Positions 1 through 7,709 of a stretch of 9,485 nucleotides of DNA are shown here, in pieces (the first letter of the stretch is position 1; each line of letters opens with the position of its first letter). The stretch is taken from contig JAODNQ010000182.1 of NCBI GenBank assembly GCA_025464695.1, positions 1-9,485 on the forward strand, read 5' to 3'. Under the pieces are notes generated by a model. The model saw only the letters and a list, made by a program, of their open reading frames with translations, was not told the DNA's origin and ran no database searches. Origin of the DNA: Frankiales bacterium (GTDB lineage: Bacteria > Actinomycetota > Actinomycetes > Mycobacteriales > SCTD01). The position numbers and the translations under genes were made by a program.

Positions 1-2279
1 CGCTCGCCGTCGCGGCGCCCGCACCGGGCGGCTCGGACGCCGACGCGCGCGTGGCCGAGTACCTGCGCAGCAGCCGCGAGCTCGTGGCCGCGCAGCGCGA
101 CGTCCTGCTCGCCTACCTCGGCGGGACGCCGTCGCCGGCACCGGCCCGAGAGCCGGCCGCTCCGCTGCCCGTGCTGGCCCCGGCCGCGGTGCACGCACCG
201 GTCCGCGTCTCCGTGCAGCAGCTGGTGGTCGACGTCGTCGCGGAGCGCACCGGCTACCCCGCGGACATGATCGAGCCCGACGCCGACCTCGAGAGCGACC
301 TGTCGGTCGACTCGATCAAGCGGGCCGAGGTCGTCGGACTGCTCGTTCGCCGCCTGGTGGCGGACGGGCATCCCGGGCTCGCCGACCTGCGCGACGCCGA
401 GCTCGAGGAGCTGACCCGCGCCCGGACCGTCTCCGCCATCGCCTCCTGGCTCGAGGCGCGGACCGTGCCGGCCCTCCCCGCCCAGCGGGTCCCGGTCGAC
501 GCTCCCGCGCCTGCACGCGCCCCGCAGGGCGTGCTCGACGTCGTCGTCGAGGTCGTGGCGGAGCGCACCGGCTACCCCGCCGACATGATCGAGCCCGACG
601 CCGACCTCGAGAGCGACCTGTCGATCGACTCGATCAAGCGGGCCGAGATCGTGGGGCTGCTGGTGCGCCGGCTCGTCGCCGAGGGCCGCTCCGAGCTGGC
701 CGGTCTCGGCGACGGGGAGCTCGAGGAGCTGACCCGCGCCCGCACCGCCGCCGCCGTCACCGCCTGGGTGCTGACCCGCACGTCAGCAACGGCCGCGGCT
801 CCGGCCGCCGAGCCCGACGTCGTGGTCGGGACCGTCCCCGTGCGGCTGACCGCGCGGCTCGAACCCCTGTCGGTGGAGCAGGCAACAGCGGACGTCCTGA
901 CCGGCCGGCGCCTGCTCCTGCTCGGCGACGACGGCTGCGGCGCAGCGGCCTCCGTGCAGGGCCGGCTGCCCGGCACGGAGGTCCTCCTGCGGCCCGCGTC
1001 GCACGTGCTGTCCGCGCAGGACGGGCCGGTCGACGGCGTCGTGCTGCTGGAGCCGCTCGGCCTCGACGGCGCGCCGGTGCTGCCCGCCTGCGTGCCCGCT
1101 CTCCAGGCCGCGCTGGCCCGGCCGCTGCGCTGCCTGCTCCTGCTGCAGCACCGGCAGGACCTCACGGGGCGGGGCGACGGGCTCCGCGGCCTGGCCCGGA
1201 GCCTCGCCCAGGAGTACCCCGACACGACCGTCCGGGTGGTCGAGGTCGATCCCGGCGAGGAGGTCGCCGACGTCGTCCGGGCGGAGCTGCTCGCCCCCGA
1301 CCGGGAGCCCGTCGTCGTCCGGGACGGCGCCGGCCGCGCCGCTCCCCGGCTGCTCCCGGCGCCGCTCGGCCTGCTGGCCTCCCGCGGTGCCGGGCCGGCC
1401 GACGACGGCCGCGCCGAGGCCGCCGCACTGGGCCTGGACGCCGACGCCGTCGTGCTGCTCGTCGGGGGAGCGCGGGGGATCACGGCGCGCTTCGCCGCGA
1501 CCCTGGCCGCGGCCGGTCGCTGCCGCCTCGAGCTCCTCGGCCGCACGCCGGTGAGCGGCACCCTGGAGGACCCGACGACCGCGGGCGCGCTGGACCGGCA
1601 GGCGCTGCGCGCGGTGCTGGCCCGGGGCGGCACACCGCTGGCCGACGTCGACCGGACGGCGTCCCGGCTGCTCGCGGCCCGCGAGGTCGAGGCCACCCTG
1701 CGCGAGCTGTCGGGCCTCGGCGCGACCGCCCGCTACCGCGCCGTCGACGCCACCGACGCCGCCGCCCTGCGGCAGCTGGTCAAGGACGTCCACGCCGAGC
1801 ACGGCCGGCTCGACGGCGTCGTGTTCGCGGCCGGTGTGCTCGAGGACCGGCTGTTCGCCGACAAGGACCCGGCGTCGTTCGACCGCGTGTTCCGGGCCAA
1901 GGCCGACGGTGCCCGCGCGCTGCTCGACGCCCTCGACGACCTCCCTGCTCCGCCGGCTTTCACGGTGTTCTTCGGCAGCGTCGCCGCCGCGTTCGGCAAC
2001 CGCGGGCAGGCCGACTACGCCGCGGCGAACGACGCCGTCGACGCGCAGGCGTCCCGCTGGGCGGACCGGACCGGCAACCGTGCGCTCACCGTGCACTGGG
2101 GGCCGTGGGCGCCGGACGGCGTGCACGGCGGGATGGTGTCGCCGGAGCTCGCCCGCGACTACGCCCGCCGCGGCGTGGCCCTCGTCGACCCGGCCGCGGG
2201 CACCTCCGCGCTGCTGCGCGAGCTGGCCTACGGCGAGCCCGCCACCCGCTCCGTCGTGTACACGGCCTCCGGGTGGTGA
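1..2279 (+). CDS. PfaA-like iterative type I lipid/polyketide synthase subunit, 3' part (post-AT helix, ACP-ACP-KR)
   Basis: The frame is open to the left edge (first full codon at 3), so the start and any KS-AT region lie upstream. Residues here are counted from the GTG at 51, which is only a reference point. Residues 1-28 form a helix like the one following the AT in PUFA synthases. An Ala/Pro-rich linker leads to ACP1 (about 53-137, attachment Ser88 in DSIK) and ACP2 (about 162-243, Ser194). The KR region spans about 265-735: a structural half, then the nucleotide-binding motif GGARGIT at 472-478, and catalytic Lys617, Ser643, Tyr656 and Asn660. The subunit would carry the growing acyl chain on phosphopantetheine and reduce beta-keto groups with NAD(P)H. 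An LED sequence stands where B-type KRs have LDD, which suggests a D-configured hydroxyl. No DH or ER is present. The stop overlaps the next gene by GTGA. The family call is firm; the upstream KS-AT is inferred. Confidence 0.9.
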   Translation, partial: LAVAAPAPGGSDADARVAEYLRSSRELVAAQRDVLLAYLGGTPSPAPAREPAAPLPVLAPAAVHAPVRVSVQQLVVDVVAERTGYPADMIEPDADLESDLSVDSIKRAEVVGLLVRRLVADGHPGLADLRDAELEELTRARTVSAIASWLEARTVPALPAQRVPVDAPAPARAPQGVLDVVVEVVAERTGYPADMIEPDADLESDLSIDSIKRAEIVGLLVRRLVAEGRSELAGLGDGELEELTRARTAAAVTAWVLTRTSATAAAPAAEPDVVVGTVPVRLTARLEPLSVEQATADVLTGRRLLLLGDDGCGAAASVQGRLPGTEVLLRPASHVLSAQDGPVDGVVLLEPLGLDGAPVLPACVPALQAALARPLRCLLLLQHRQDLTGRGDGLRGLARSLAQEYPDTTVRVVEVDPGEEVADVVRAELLAPDREPVVVRDGAGRAAPRLLPAPLGLLASRGAGPADDGRAEAAALGLDADAVVLLVGGARGITARFAATLAAAGRCRLELLGRTPVSGTLEDPTTAGALDRQALRAVLARGGTPLADVDRTASRLLAAREVEATLRELSGLGATARYRAVDATDAAALRQLVKDVHAEHGRLDGVVFAAGVLEDRLFADKDPASFDRVFRAKADGARALLDALDDLPAPPAFTVFFGSVAAAFGNRGQADYAAANDAVDAQASRWADRTGNRALTVHWGPWAPDGVHGGMVSPELARDYARRGVALVDPAAGTSALLRELAYGEPATRSVVYTASGW
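240..652 (+). repeat. Tandem ACP-encoding direct repeat, 318-bp period
   Basis: Two copies of an ACP domain lie 318 bp (106 codons) apart inside the first synthase gene. Bases 240-334 and 558-652 match at 92 of 95 positions by eye; two of the three differences change Val to Ile and one is silent. A second identical block of about 26 bases, coding for the ELEELTRAR segment, begins at 399 and 717. Over 76 aligned residues the proteins are about 60 identical. The phosphopantetheine serines are encoded at 312-314 and 630-632. Tandem ACPs are a hallmark of PUFA synthases, where extra copies raise output. Confidence 0.93.
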
Positions 2280-5200
2280 GCACCCCGGTCGCGGTGGTCG
2301 GCATGGCGGTGCTGCTGCCGGGCGCGCCCGACCTCGACACCTACTGGCGCAACCTCGTCGAGGGCGTCGACGCCATCACCGACGTCCCCGCCTCGCGGTG
2401 GGACGCCGAGCACTACGACCCCGAGGGCTCCCCGCGCGCCGACCGGCTGTACTGCCGCAGGGGCGGCTTCGTCGACGAGCTGGTCGACGTGCAGCCGACC
2501 CGGTTCGGCATCATGCCCAGCTCCGTCGGCGCGGCCGAGCCCGACCAGCTGATCGCCCTGCAGGTCGCCGCGGCGGCGCTCGAGGACGCCGGCGGCCTCG
2601 GGGCGGTCGACCGCGACCGGGTCGGCGTCGTGCTCGGTCGCGGCGGCTACCTGACCCCCGGCCTCGTGCGGCTCGACCAGCGGGTCCGGGGCGTCCAGCA
2701 GCTCGTGCAGACGCTCGGCGAGGTCGCCCCCGAGCTGGGCCGCGAGCGGCTGGAGGCCGTGCGCACGGCCTGCCTGGCGCAGCTCGGGCCGGAGCAGCCG
2801 GACGCCGCCATCGGCCTCGTGCCGAACCTCGCGGCCTCCCGCGTCGCGAACCGGCTGGACCTGCGCGGCCCCGCCTACACCGTGGATGCCGCGTGCGCGT
2901 CGTCGCTGGTGGCGGTCGACCAGGCGGTCGGCGAGCTGGCGAGCGGACGGTGCGACGTCGTCCTCGCCGGTGGCGTGCACCACTGCCACGACGTCACGCT
3001 GTGGAGCGTCTTCACGCAGCTGCGGGCGCTGTCGGCGTCGCAGCAGATCCGGCCGTTCTCCCGCGACGCCGACGGCATCCTCATCGGCGAGGGCACCGCC
3101 GTCGTGGTCCTCAAGCGGCTGGCCGACGCGCAGCGCGACGGCGACCGCGTCTACGCCGTCGTGCGCGGGACCGGCGTGGCGAGCGACGGGCGCACCGCGG
3201 CCCTGGCGAGCCCTGACCCCGGCGGCCAGACGCGGGCCGTGCGGGCGGCCTGGCAGGCGGCCGGGCTCGACCCGACCACCGCCGGCTCGGTCGGCCTGCT
3301 CGAGGCCCACGGCACCGCGACGCCGGCCGGCGACGAGGCCGAGCTGACGACGCTGCGCGACGTGTTCGGCGGGCCCGACGGCAGCGGGGCGGTGCTCGGC
3401 TCGGTCAAGTCGATGATCGGCCACACGATGCCCACCGCCGGTGTGGCAGGGCTGGTCAAGGCGGCTCTCGCCGTCCACCACGGCGTCCTGCTCCCCACCC
3501 TGCACTGCGGCGACCCGCACCCCGGTCTGGCCGCCACCCGGTTCCGCACCCTGGACCGCGCGGAGCCCTGGACGGGCGACGGGCCGCGGCGGGCCGGCGT
3601 CAACGCCTTCGGCTTCGGCGGCATCAACGCCCACGTCGTGCTGGAGCAGGCACCGGAGCCGCTCCGTCCGCAGCGGACCACCGCCGTGGTGACCGAGGCC
3701 GAGCGCGTCCTGCGGCTCGCCGCCGCCGACCATGCGGGCCTGAGGCTGCTGCTCGCCGGCAGCGACGTCGAGGTCCTCGCGGCCGGCCTGCCCGACGACG
3801 CCCGGACCGACCTGCCCTGCCGGCTCGCGGTCGTCGACCCGACCGAGAAGCGGCTGGCCCTCGCCCGGCGGGTGGCCGAGAAGGGCGGTGCCTGGCGCGG
3901 CCGCAACGACGTCTGGTGCTCCCCGCGCCCGCTCCTGCGCGACGGCGGCCGGGTCGCCTTCCTGTTCCCGGGCCTCGAGAGCGAGTTCGCGCCGCGCGTG
4001 GACGACGTCGCCGCGCACTTCGGCCTGCCGGCCCCGGCGCTGTTCGGCGGCGCCGACCTCGTGGGCGACGTCGGGCGCCACGGGGCAGCGGTCTCGACGG
4101 TCGGCCGCCTGCTCGACGGCGCGCTCCGCCGGCTCGGCGTCATGCCGGACGCCGTCGCCGGTCACAGCGTGGGGGAGTGGGCCGCGATGGTGGCCGGCGG
4201 CCTGTACGCCGCCGACGCGACCGACCGGTTCCTCGCCTCGTTCGACCCCGACGCCCTGCAGGTGCCCGGCCTGGCCTTCGCCGCGCTGGGCACGTCCGCC
4301 GACGTCGTGCTCGCCGCGCTGGCCGACCGCGGGGAGCGCGAGGTGGTGCTCTCGCACGACAACGCGCCGCACCAGGCCGTCGTCTGCGGCCCGCTGGCCC
4401 GGGTCGAGGCGCTCGTGACCGACCTGCGCGTCTCGGGCGTGCTCGGCCAGGTGCTGCCGTTCCGGTCCGGCTTCCACACCCCGATGCTCGCGCCGTACCT
4501 CGCTCCTCTGCAGGAGGCGTCCGAGCGGTTCGCCCTGCAGCGCCCCAGCACGCCGGTGTGGTCGGGCACCACCGCCGCCCCCTTCCCCGACGACGAGGCG
4601 GCCGTGCGAGCGCTGTTCGTGCGGCACCTGCTCGAACCGGTGCGGTTCCGACCGCTCGTCGAGAACCTGTACGACGCCGGCTTCCGGGTCTTCGTGCAGC
4701 TCGGGGTGGGGCAGCTGCCGGCCCTGGTCGGCGACACCCTGCGCGACCGCGAGCACCTGGCGGTGGCGGCGGCCAGCCCGCGGCACGACGGGCTGGCGCA
4801 GCTGCGCCGGGTCGCCTGCGCGCTCTGGGTCGAGGGCGCGGAGCCCGCGCTTCCGCTGCTCGCACCTGCCCGGACGGTCCCGCAGCAGCGCCACCCGGTG
4901 GTGCGGCTCGACCTCGGCAGCTCGCGGCTGACGCTCGGTCCGGCCGAGGTCGCGGCGCTGCGCCTCCCGACGCCGGCGCGGGTCACCTCCGGCCGGCCCG
5001 ACCTCGACGCGCTGCTGCGGGAGACCGAGCAGGCGGCCGCGGACGTCGTCGCCGCCGTCCGGGCCGTCCCGGCGCCCCGGGCCCCGCACGCCCCCGTCGT
5101 GCACGTGTCGCTGGACGCGATGCCGTACCTGCGCGACCACTGCTTCTTCCGGCAGCGCGAGGGCTGGCCCGACGACGCCGACCGCCGGCCCGTGGTGCCG

Positions 5201-6598
5201 GCGACCACGATCCTGCAGCACCTCGTCGACGCCACTGAGGCGTCGACCGGACTCGTCGTCGTCGCCGCGGACGACGTCCGCTTCGAGCGGTGGGTCGCGG
5301 CCGTCCCGGCGTCGGACGTGCCGCTGCGGCTCGACGACCTCGGCGGCGGGCGGGTCGACGCCGCCTTCGGCGAGTCCGCCCGGGGGACCCTGCGCACCGC
5401 TCCGTCCTGGCCGGCGCCGCCCGCGCCGTGGGCCGTCCCGGCAGGCGAGCGACCTCCCGGGATGACCGCGCAGGACCTGTACGACCGGCGGTGGATGTTC
5501 CACGGCCTGGCCTTCCAGGGCCTGGTCGAGCTGACCGCCCTCGGCGACCGGCACGCGCGCGGCACGATCGCCGCCCCCGCGGCCCCGGGAGCTCTGCTCG
5601 ACAACGTCGGGCAGCTGCTGGGCTGGTGGGTGATGGCCACCGCCACCGAGCGGTCGGTCGTCTTCCCGGTGGGCCTGGACCGGGTCCGGCTGTTCGGCCC
5701 GGCCCCCGCCCCGGGGCAGCACGTGCACTGCCTCGTCCGGATCACGGACGTCACCGACGAGCAGCTCACCGCCGACGCGCAGCTGGTCGTCGACGGCGTC
5801 GTGTGGGCCGAGGTCCTCGGCTGGCGCGACCGGCGCTTCGACAGCCACCCGCGGTCGCAGGCCGTCGACCGCTGCGTCGAGCGCAACACCCACGCCGAGC
5901 CCCAGCCGGGCGGCTGGCAGCTGGTCCACGAGCGGTGGCCCGACCTCGCGACCCGCGACCTCGTGCTGCGCGGCTACCTCGCCGCGGACGAGGTGGCGCG
6001 CTACGAGCAGCAGCCGCCCCGCGCCCGCCGCGGCTGGCTGCTCGGGCGCATCGCGGTCAAGGACGCCGTGCGCCGGCAGCTGTGGGACGCCGGCGAGGGG
6101 CCGGTGTTCCCCGCCGAGGTCGACGTCGACAACGACCCCGACGGGCGGCCCGTCGTCCGCGGCCGCCACGGCCGGGTCCTGCCTGCCCTCGACGTCTCCC
6201 TGGCCCATGCGGGGGAGTCCGCCGTCGCCGTCGCCCGGCCTCAGGGCAGCGGGGTGGGGATCGACCTGGAGGAGGTCGTGCCGCGCACCGCCGACACCCA
6301 CCGGGTCGCGCTCGGCCCCGACGAGCTGCGCCTGCTGGCCGCCCTGCCCGGGTCGCGGGACCTGTGGTTCACCCGGTTCTGGGCCGCCAAGGAGGCGGTG
6401 GCCAAGGCCGAGGGCACCGGCCTGCGCGGCCGTCCCCGCGCCTTCGCGGTGGTCGCCGCCACCGAGGACGCGCTGACCGTCGTCGTCGGGGACCGGCAGC
6501 ACGCCGTCCGCTGCACCACCGTCACGACCCCGCCCGACCTGCCCCCGCGCACCCACGTCGTCGCCTGGACGACAACACCCCCCGAGAGGACCCCGTGA
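2276..6598 (+). CDS. Iterative type I synthase subunit, KS-AT-DH-PPTase
   Basis: The protein has 1440 aa. The GTG start at 2276 overlaps the previous stop and sits directly before the KS beginning STPVAVVGMA. A GTG one codon earlier is also possible. The KS (about 1-455) has Cys207 in DAACASS, His345 in EAHGTATP and His383 in the PfaA-type motif KSMIGHTMP, so it should condense rather than act as a chain-length factor. The AT (about 558-860) has nucleophile Ser631 in GHSVGEW and His734 in GFHTPML. It reads FPGLESE where FabD-type enzymes have FPGQGSQ, and no clear carboxylate-binding Arg follows the Ser. The dehydratase (about 940-1200) has His955 in LRDHCFF, Asp1109 in LLDNVGQ and an FHGLAFQG motif. 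A C-terminal Sfp-type phosphopantetheinyl transferase (about 1215-1425) has Asp1330 and Glu1332 in GIDLEE, and Lys1372, Glu1373 and Lys1377 in WAAKEAVAK. It probably works with the upstream ACP-KR subunit. Confidence 0.93.
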   Translation: MSTPVAVVGMAVLLPGAPDLDTYWRNLVEGVDAITDVPASRWDAEHYDPEGSPRADRLYCRRGGFVDELVDVQPTRFGIMPSSVGAAEPDQLIALQVAAAALEDAGGLGAVDRDRVGVVLGRGGYLTPGLVRLDQRVRGVQQLVQTLGEVAPELGRERLEAVRTACLAQLGPEQPDAAIGLVPNLAASRVANRLDLRGPAYTVDAACASSLVAVDQAVGELASGRCDVVLAGGVHHCHDVTLWSVFTQLRALSASQQIRPFSRDADGILIGEGTAVVVLKRLADAQRDGDRVYAVVRGTGVASDGRTAALASPDPGGQTRAVRAAWQAAGLDPTTAGSVGLLEAHGTATPAGDEAELTTLRDVFGGPDGSGAVLGSVKSMIGHTMPTAGVAGLVKAALAVHHGVLLPTLHCGDPHPGLAATRFRTLDRAEPWTGDGPRRAGVNAFGFGGINAHVVLEQAPEPLRPQRTTAVVTEAERVLRLAAADHAGLRLLLAGSDVEVLAAGLPDDARTDLPCRLAVVDPTEKRLALARRVAEKGGAWRGRNDVWCSPRPLLRDGGRVAFLFPGLESEFAPRVDDVAAHFGLPAPALFGGADLVGDVGRHGAAVSTVGRLLDGALRRLGVMPDAVAGHSVGEWAAMVAGGLYAADATDRFLASFDPDALQVPGLAFAALGTSADVVLAALADRGEREVVLSHDNAPHQAVVCGPLARVEALVTDLRVSGVLGQVLPFRSGFHTPMLAPYLAPLQEASERFALQRPSTPVWSGTTAAPFPDDEAAVRALFVRHLLEPVRFRPLVENLYDAGFRVFVQLGVGQLPALVGDTLRDREHLAVAAASPRHDGLAQLRRVACALWVEGAEPALPLLAPARTVPQQRHPVVRLDLGSSRLTLGPAEVAALRLPTPARVTSGRPDLDALLRETEQAAADVVAAVRAVPAPRAPHAPVVHVSLDAMPYLRDHCFFRQREGWPDDADRRPVVPATTILQHLVDATEASTGLVVVAADDVRFERWVAAVPASDVPLRLDDLGGGRVDAAFGESARGTLRTAPSWPAPPAPWAVPAGERPPGMTAQDLYDRRWMFHGLAFQGLVELTALGDRHARGTIAAPAAPGALLDNVGQLLGWWVMATATERSVVFPVGLDRVRLFGPAPAPGQHVHCLVRITDVTDEQLTADAQLVVDGVVWAEVLGWRDRRFDSHPRSQAVDRCVERNTHAEPQPGGWQLVHERWPDLATRDLVLRGYLAADEVARYEQQPPRARRGWLLGRIAVKDAVRRQLWDAGEGPVFPAEVDVDNDPDGRPVVRGRHGRVLPALDVSLAHAGESAVAVARPQGSGVGIDLEEVVPRTADTHRVALGPDELRLLAALPGSRDLWFTRFWAAKEAVAKAEGTGLRGRPRAFAVVAATEDALTVVVGDRQHAVRCTTVTTPPDLPPRTHVVAWTTTPPERTP
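6584..6590 (+). promoter_or_regulatory. Probable ribosome binding site for the stand-alone ACP gene
   Basis: The purine run GAGAGGA lies inside the last codons of the KS-AT-DH-PPTase gene and ends 4 nt before the GTG at 6595. It is the most Shine-Dalgarno-like sequence seen before any start in the window. It supports GTG 6595 over longer in-frame alternatives, and would let a small carrier protein be translated well despite its GTGA overlap with the upstream stop. The short spacer keeps confidence moderate. Confidence 0.5.
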
Positions 6599-6900
6599 CC
6601 ACGAGCGCACCGACGCCTCCCGAGCAGGAGGTCCTCGCCGAGGTCGCCGGCATGCTGGCCGCCGTCCTCGACGAGATCGGCCTCGACGACGTCGAGGTCG
6701 CGATGGACACCCGCTTCACCGACGACCTGCAGCTGGAGAGCATCGACCTGGTCGCGCTCGCCGGGGCGCTGCAGGAGCGGTGGGGCGACCGCGTGAACTT
6801 CGCCGAGTTCCTGGCCGGCATGGAGCTCGACGCGATCATCGCCCTGTCGGTCGGCGACCTGGTCCGGCACGTCGTCGACCGCCTCCGGGTCGGGGTCTAG
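6595..6900 (+). CDS. Stand-alone acyl carrier protein
   Basis: This 101-aa protein starts at a GTG overlapping the upstream stop (GTGA). A Thr/Ser/Pro-rich N-terminus of about 8 residues leads into a four-helix phosphopantetheine-binding fold. The attachment residue is Ser49 in DDLQLESIDLVAL, where most ACPs have DSL or DSI; the Ser followed by a hydrophobic residue and Asp is kept. Length and charge (many Asp and Glu) fit a discrete ACP. The fused PPTase of the preceding gene is the obvious candidate to activate it. Because the first synthase gene already carries two in-cis ACPs, this one probably has another job: loading a starter, or carrying the finished chain to the hydrolase, glycosyltransferase or acyltransferase encoded next. 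That role is inferred from position only. Confidence 0.9.
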   Translation: MTTSAPTPPEQEVLAEVAGMLAAVLDEIGLDDVEVAMDTRFTDDLQLESIDLVALAGALQERWGDRVNFAEFLAGMELDAIIALSVGDLVRHVVDRLRVGV

Positions 6901-6902
6901 CG

Positions 6903-7709
6903 GTGGCGCACGTGACCGTCGGGGACCTGCGGGTCCACGTCCAGACGCTGCCGGCCGCGGGGGCCCGTCGCGGGACCGTCCTGCTCGTCCACGGCCTGCT
7001 CACCGACAGCCTCGCCAGCTGGTACTTCACCCTCGCCCCGTCCCTCGCGGCCGCCGGCCACGACGTCGTCATGTACGACTCCCGCGGTCACGGCCGCACC
7101 TCACGGCCGGCCTCCGGGTACCGGCTGGCCGACTTCGTCGACGACGCCGAGGGCCTGCTCGACGTGCTGGCGGTGCGCGAGCCCGTGCACGTCGTCGGCA
7201 ACTCCTTCGGAGGCACCGTGGCCTACGCGCTCGCCGGCCGCAGCCCGGACCGGGTGGCCAGCGTGCTCGCCATCGAGTCCGAGCCCGCGACCCCGGCATG
7301 GGCGCGGAAGATGGCGCAGATCCTCGGCTGGGCGCAGGACGGCCTCGTCCGCGACGACGTGCTCCTCGCCGTCGACGCCGAGCACGGGCGGCACACCGGA
7401 CGGCTGGCCCGCTCCGCCGGCCGGCTCCTGGCGGAGACCGCGCTCGCCGCCGAGCTGCCCGCCAGCGACGTGTGGTCGGAGGCGGACCTGGCGGCCGTCC
7501 GCTGCCCGGTGCTCGCGGTGTTCGGCGACGAGTCCGACCTCGCGGCGCAGGCGCCCTGGCACGAGGCGCACCTGCCCGACTGCCGGAGCACGCTCGTCGC
7601 GGGCCAGCAGCACTCGGTGCTGGTGGAGGCGAGCGAGCAGGTCCGCGGGCTCACCGCTGCCTGGCTGTCCGAGGTCGACGCGACGCCGCGGCAGGCGGCG
7701 GCCGGGTGA
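6903..7709 (+). CDS. Alpha/beta hydrolase, possible thioesterase or acyltransferase of the lipid pathway
   Basis: This 268-aa protein starts at GTG 6903, two bases after the ACP stop. An in-frame GTG at 6912 is an alternative; either precedes the first strand. It shows the complete alpha/beta hydrolase set: LLVHGLL near residues 24-30 for the oxyanion loop, nucleophile Ser101 in GNSFGG, acid Asp209 in VFGDESD (Asp212 is an alternative) and His237 in GQQHSVL. A cap region of about 70 residues lies between strand 6 and the acid. No signal peptide or membrane segment is seen, so it should act in the cytoplasm. Lying between an ACP and lipid-decorating enzymes, it most likely releases or transfers the acyl chain from a carrier. 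The family also includes esterases and lactonases, and the sequence alone does not exclude them. Confidence 0.9.
   Translation: MAHVTVGDLRVHVQTLPAAGARRGTVLLVHGLLTDSLASWYFTLAPSLAAAGHDVVMYDSRGHGRTSRPASGYRLADFVDDAEGLLDVLAVREPVHVVGNSFGGTVAYALAGRSPDRVASVLAIESEPATPAWARKMAQILGWAQDGLVRDDVLLAVDAEHGRHTGRLARSAGRLLAETALAAELPASDVWSEADLAAVRCPVLAVFGDESDLAAQAPWHEAHLPDCRSTLVAGQQHSVLVEASEQVRGLTAAWLSEVDATPRQAAAG

Noticed and set aside
2105..2275. Upstream extension of the second synthase to an earlier in-frame GTG
   Set aside because: The extra 57 residues are Arg-rich and overlap the KR coding end. The KS begins immediately after the GTG at 2276, which forms the same GTGA overlap seen at other junctions.
1834..3216. 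460-codon plus-strand open frame crossing the first synthase junction
   Set aside because: The translation is Arg/Pro/Ala-rich and motif-free, and both other genes in the region have conserved catalytic residues in their own frames.
5290..6594. Upstream extension of the ACP reading frame
   Set aside because: The extension is an Arg/Pro-rich shadow of the DH-PPTase region. GTG 6595 has a purine-rich site before it and gives a normal ACP length.
2276..6598. Reading the locus as an enediyne core synthase
   Set aside because: The DH-PPTase tail is similar, but the KS motif (KSMIGHTMP), tandem ACPs and split subunits fit the PUFA/secondary-lipid group. None of the usual enediyne accessory genes is seen, and the neighbours are lipid-decorating enzymes.
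2228..6610. 1460-codon open frame on the minus strand opposite the KS-AT-DH-PPTase gene
   Set aside because: Long antisense frames are expected opposite GC-rich genes with strong third-position bias. Its translation is Gly/Arg/Asp-rich low-complexity sequence with no recognisable domain, while the plus strand carries five catalytic motif sets.
6780..6902. Upstream extension of the hydrolase reading frame into the ACP gene
   Set aside because: The 41 extra residues are a low-complexity shadow of the ACP coding sequence; the fold starts after GTG 6903.
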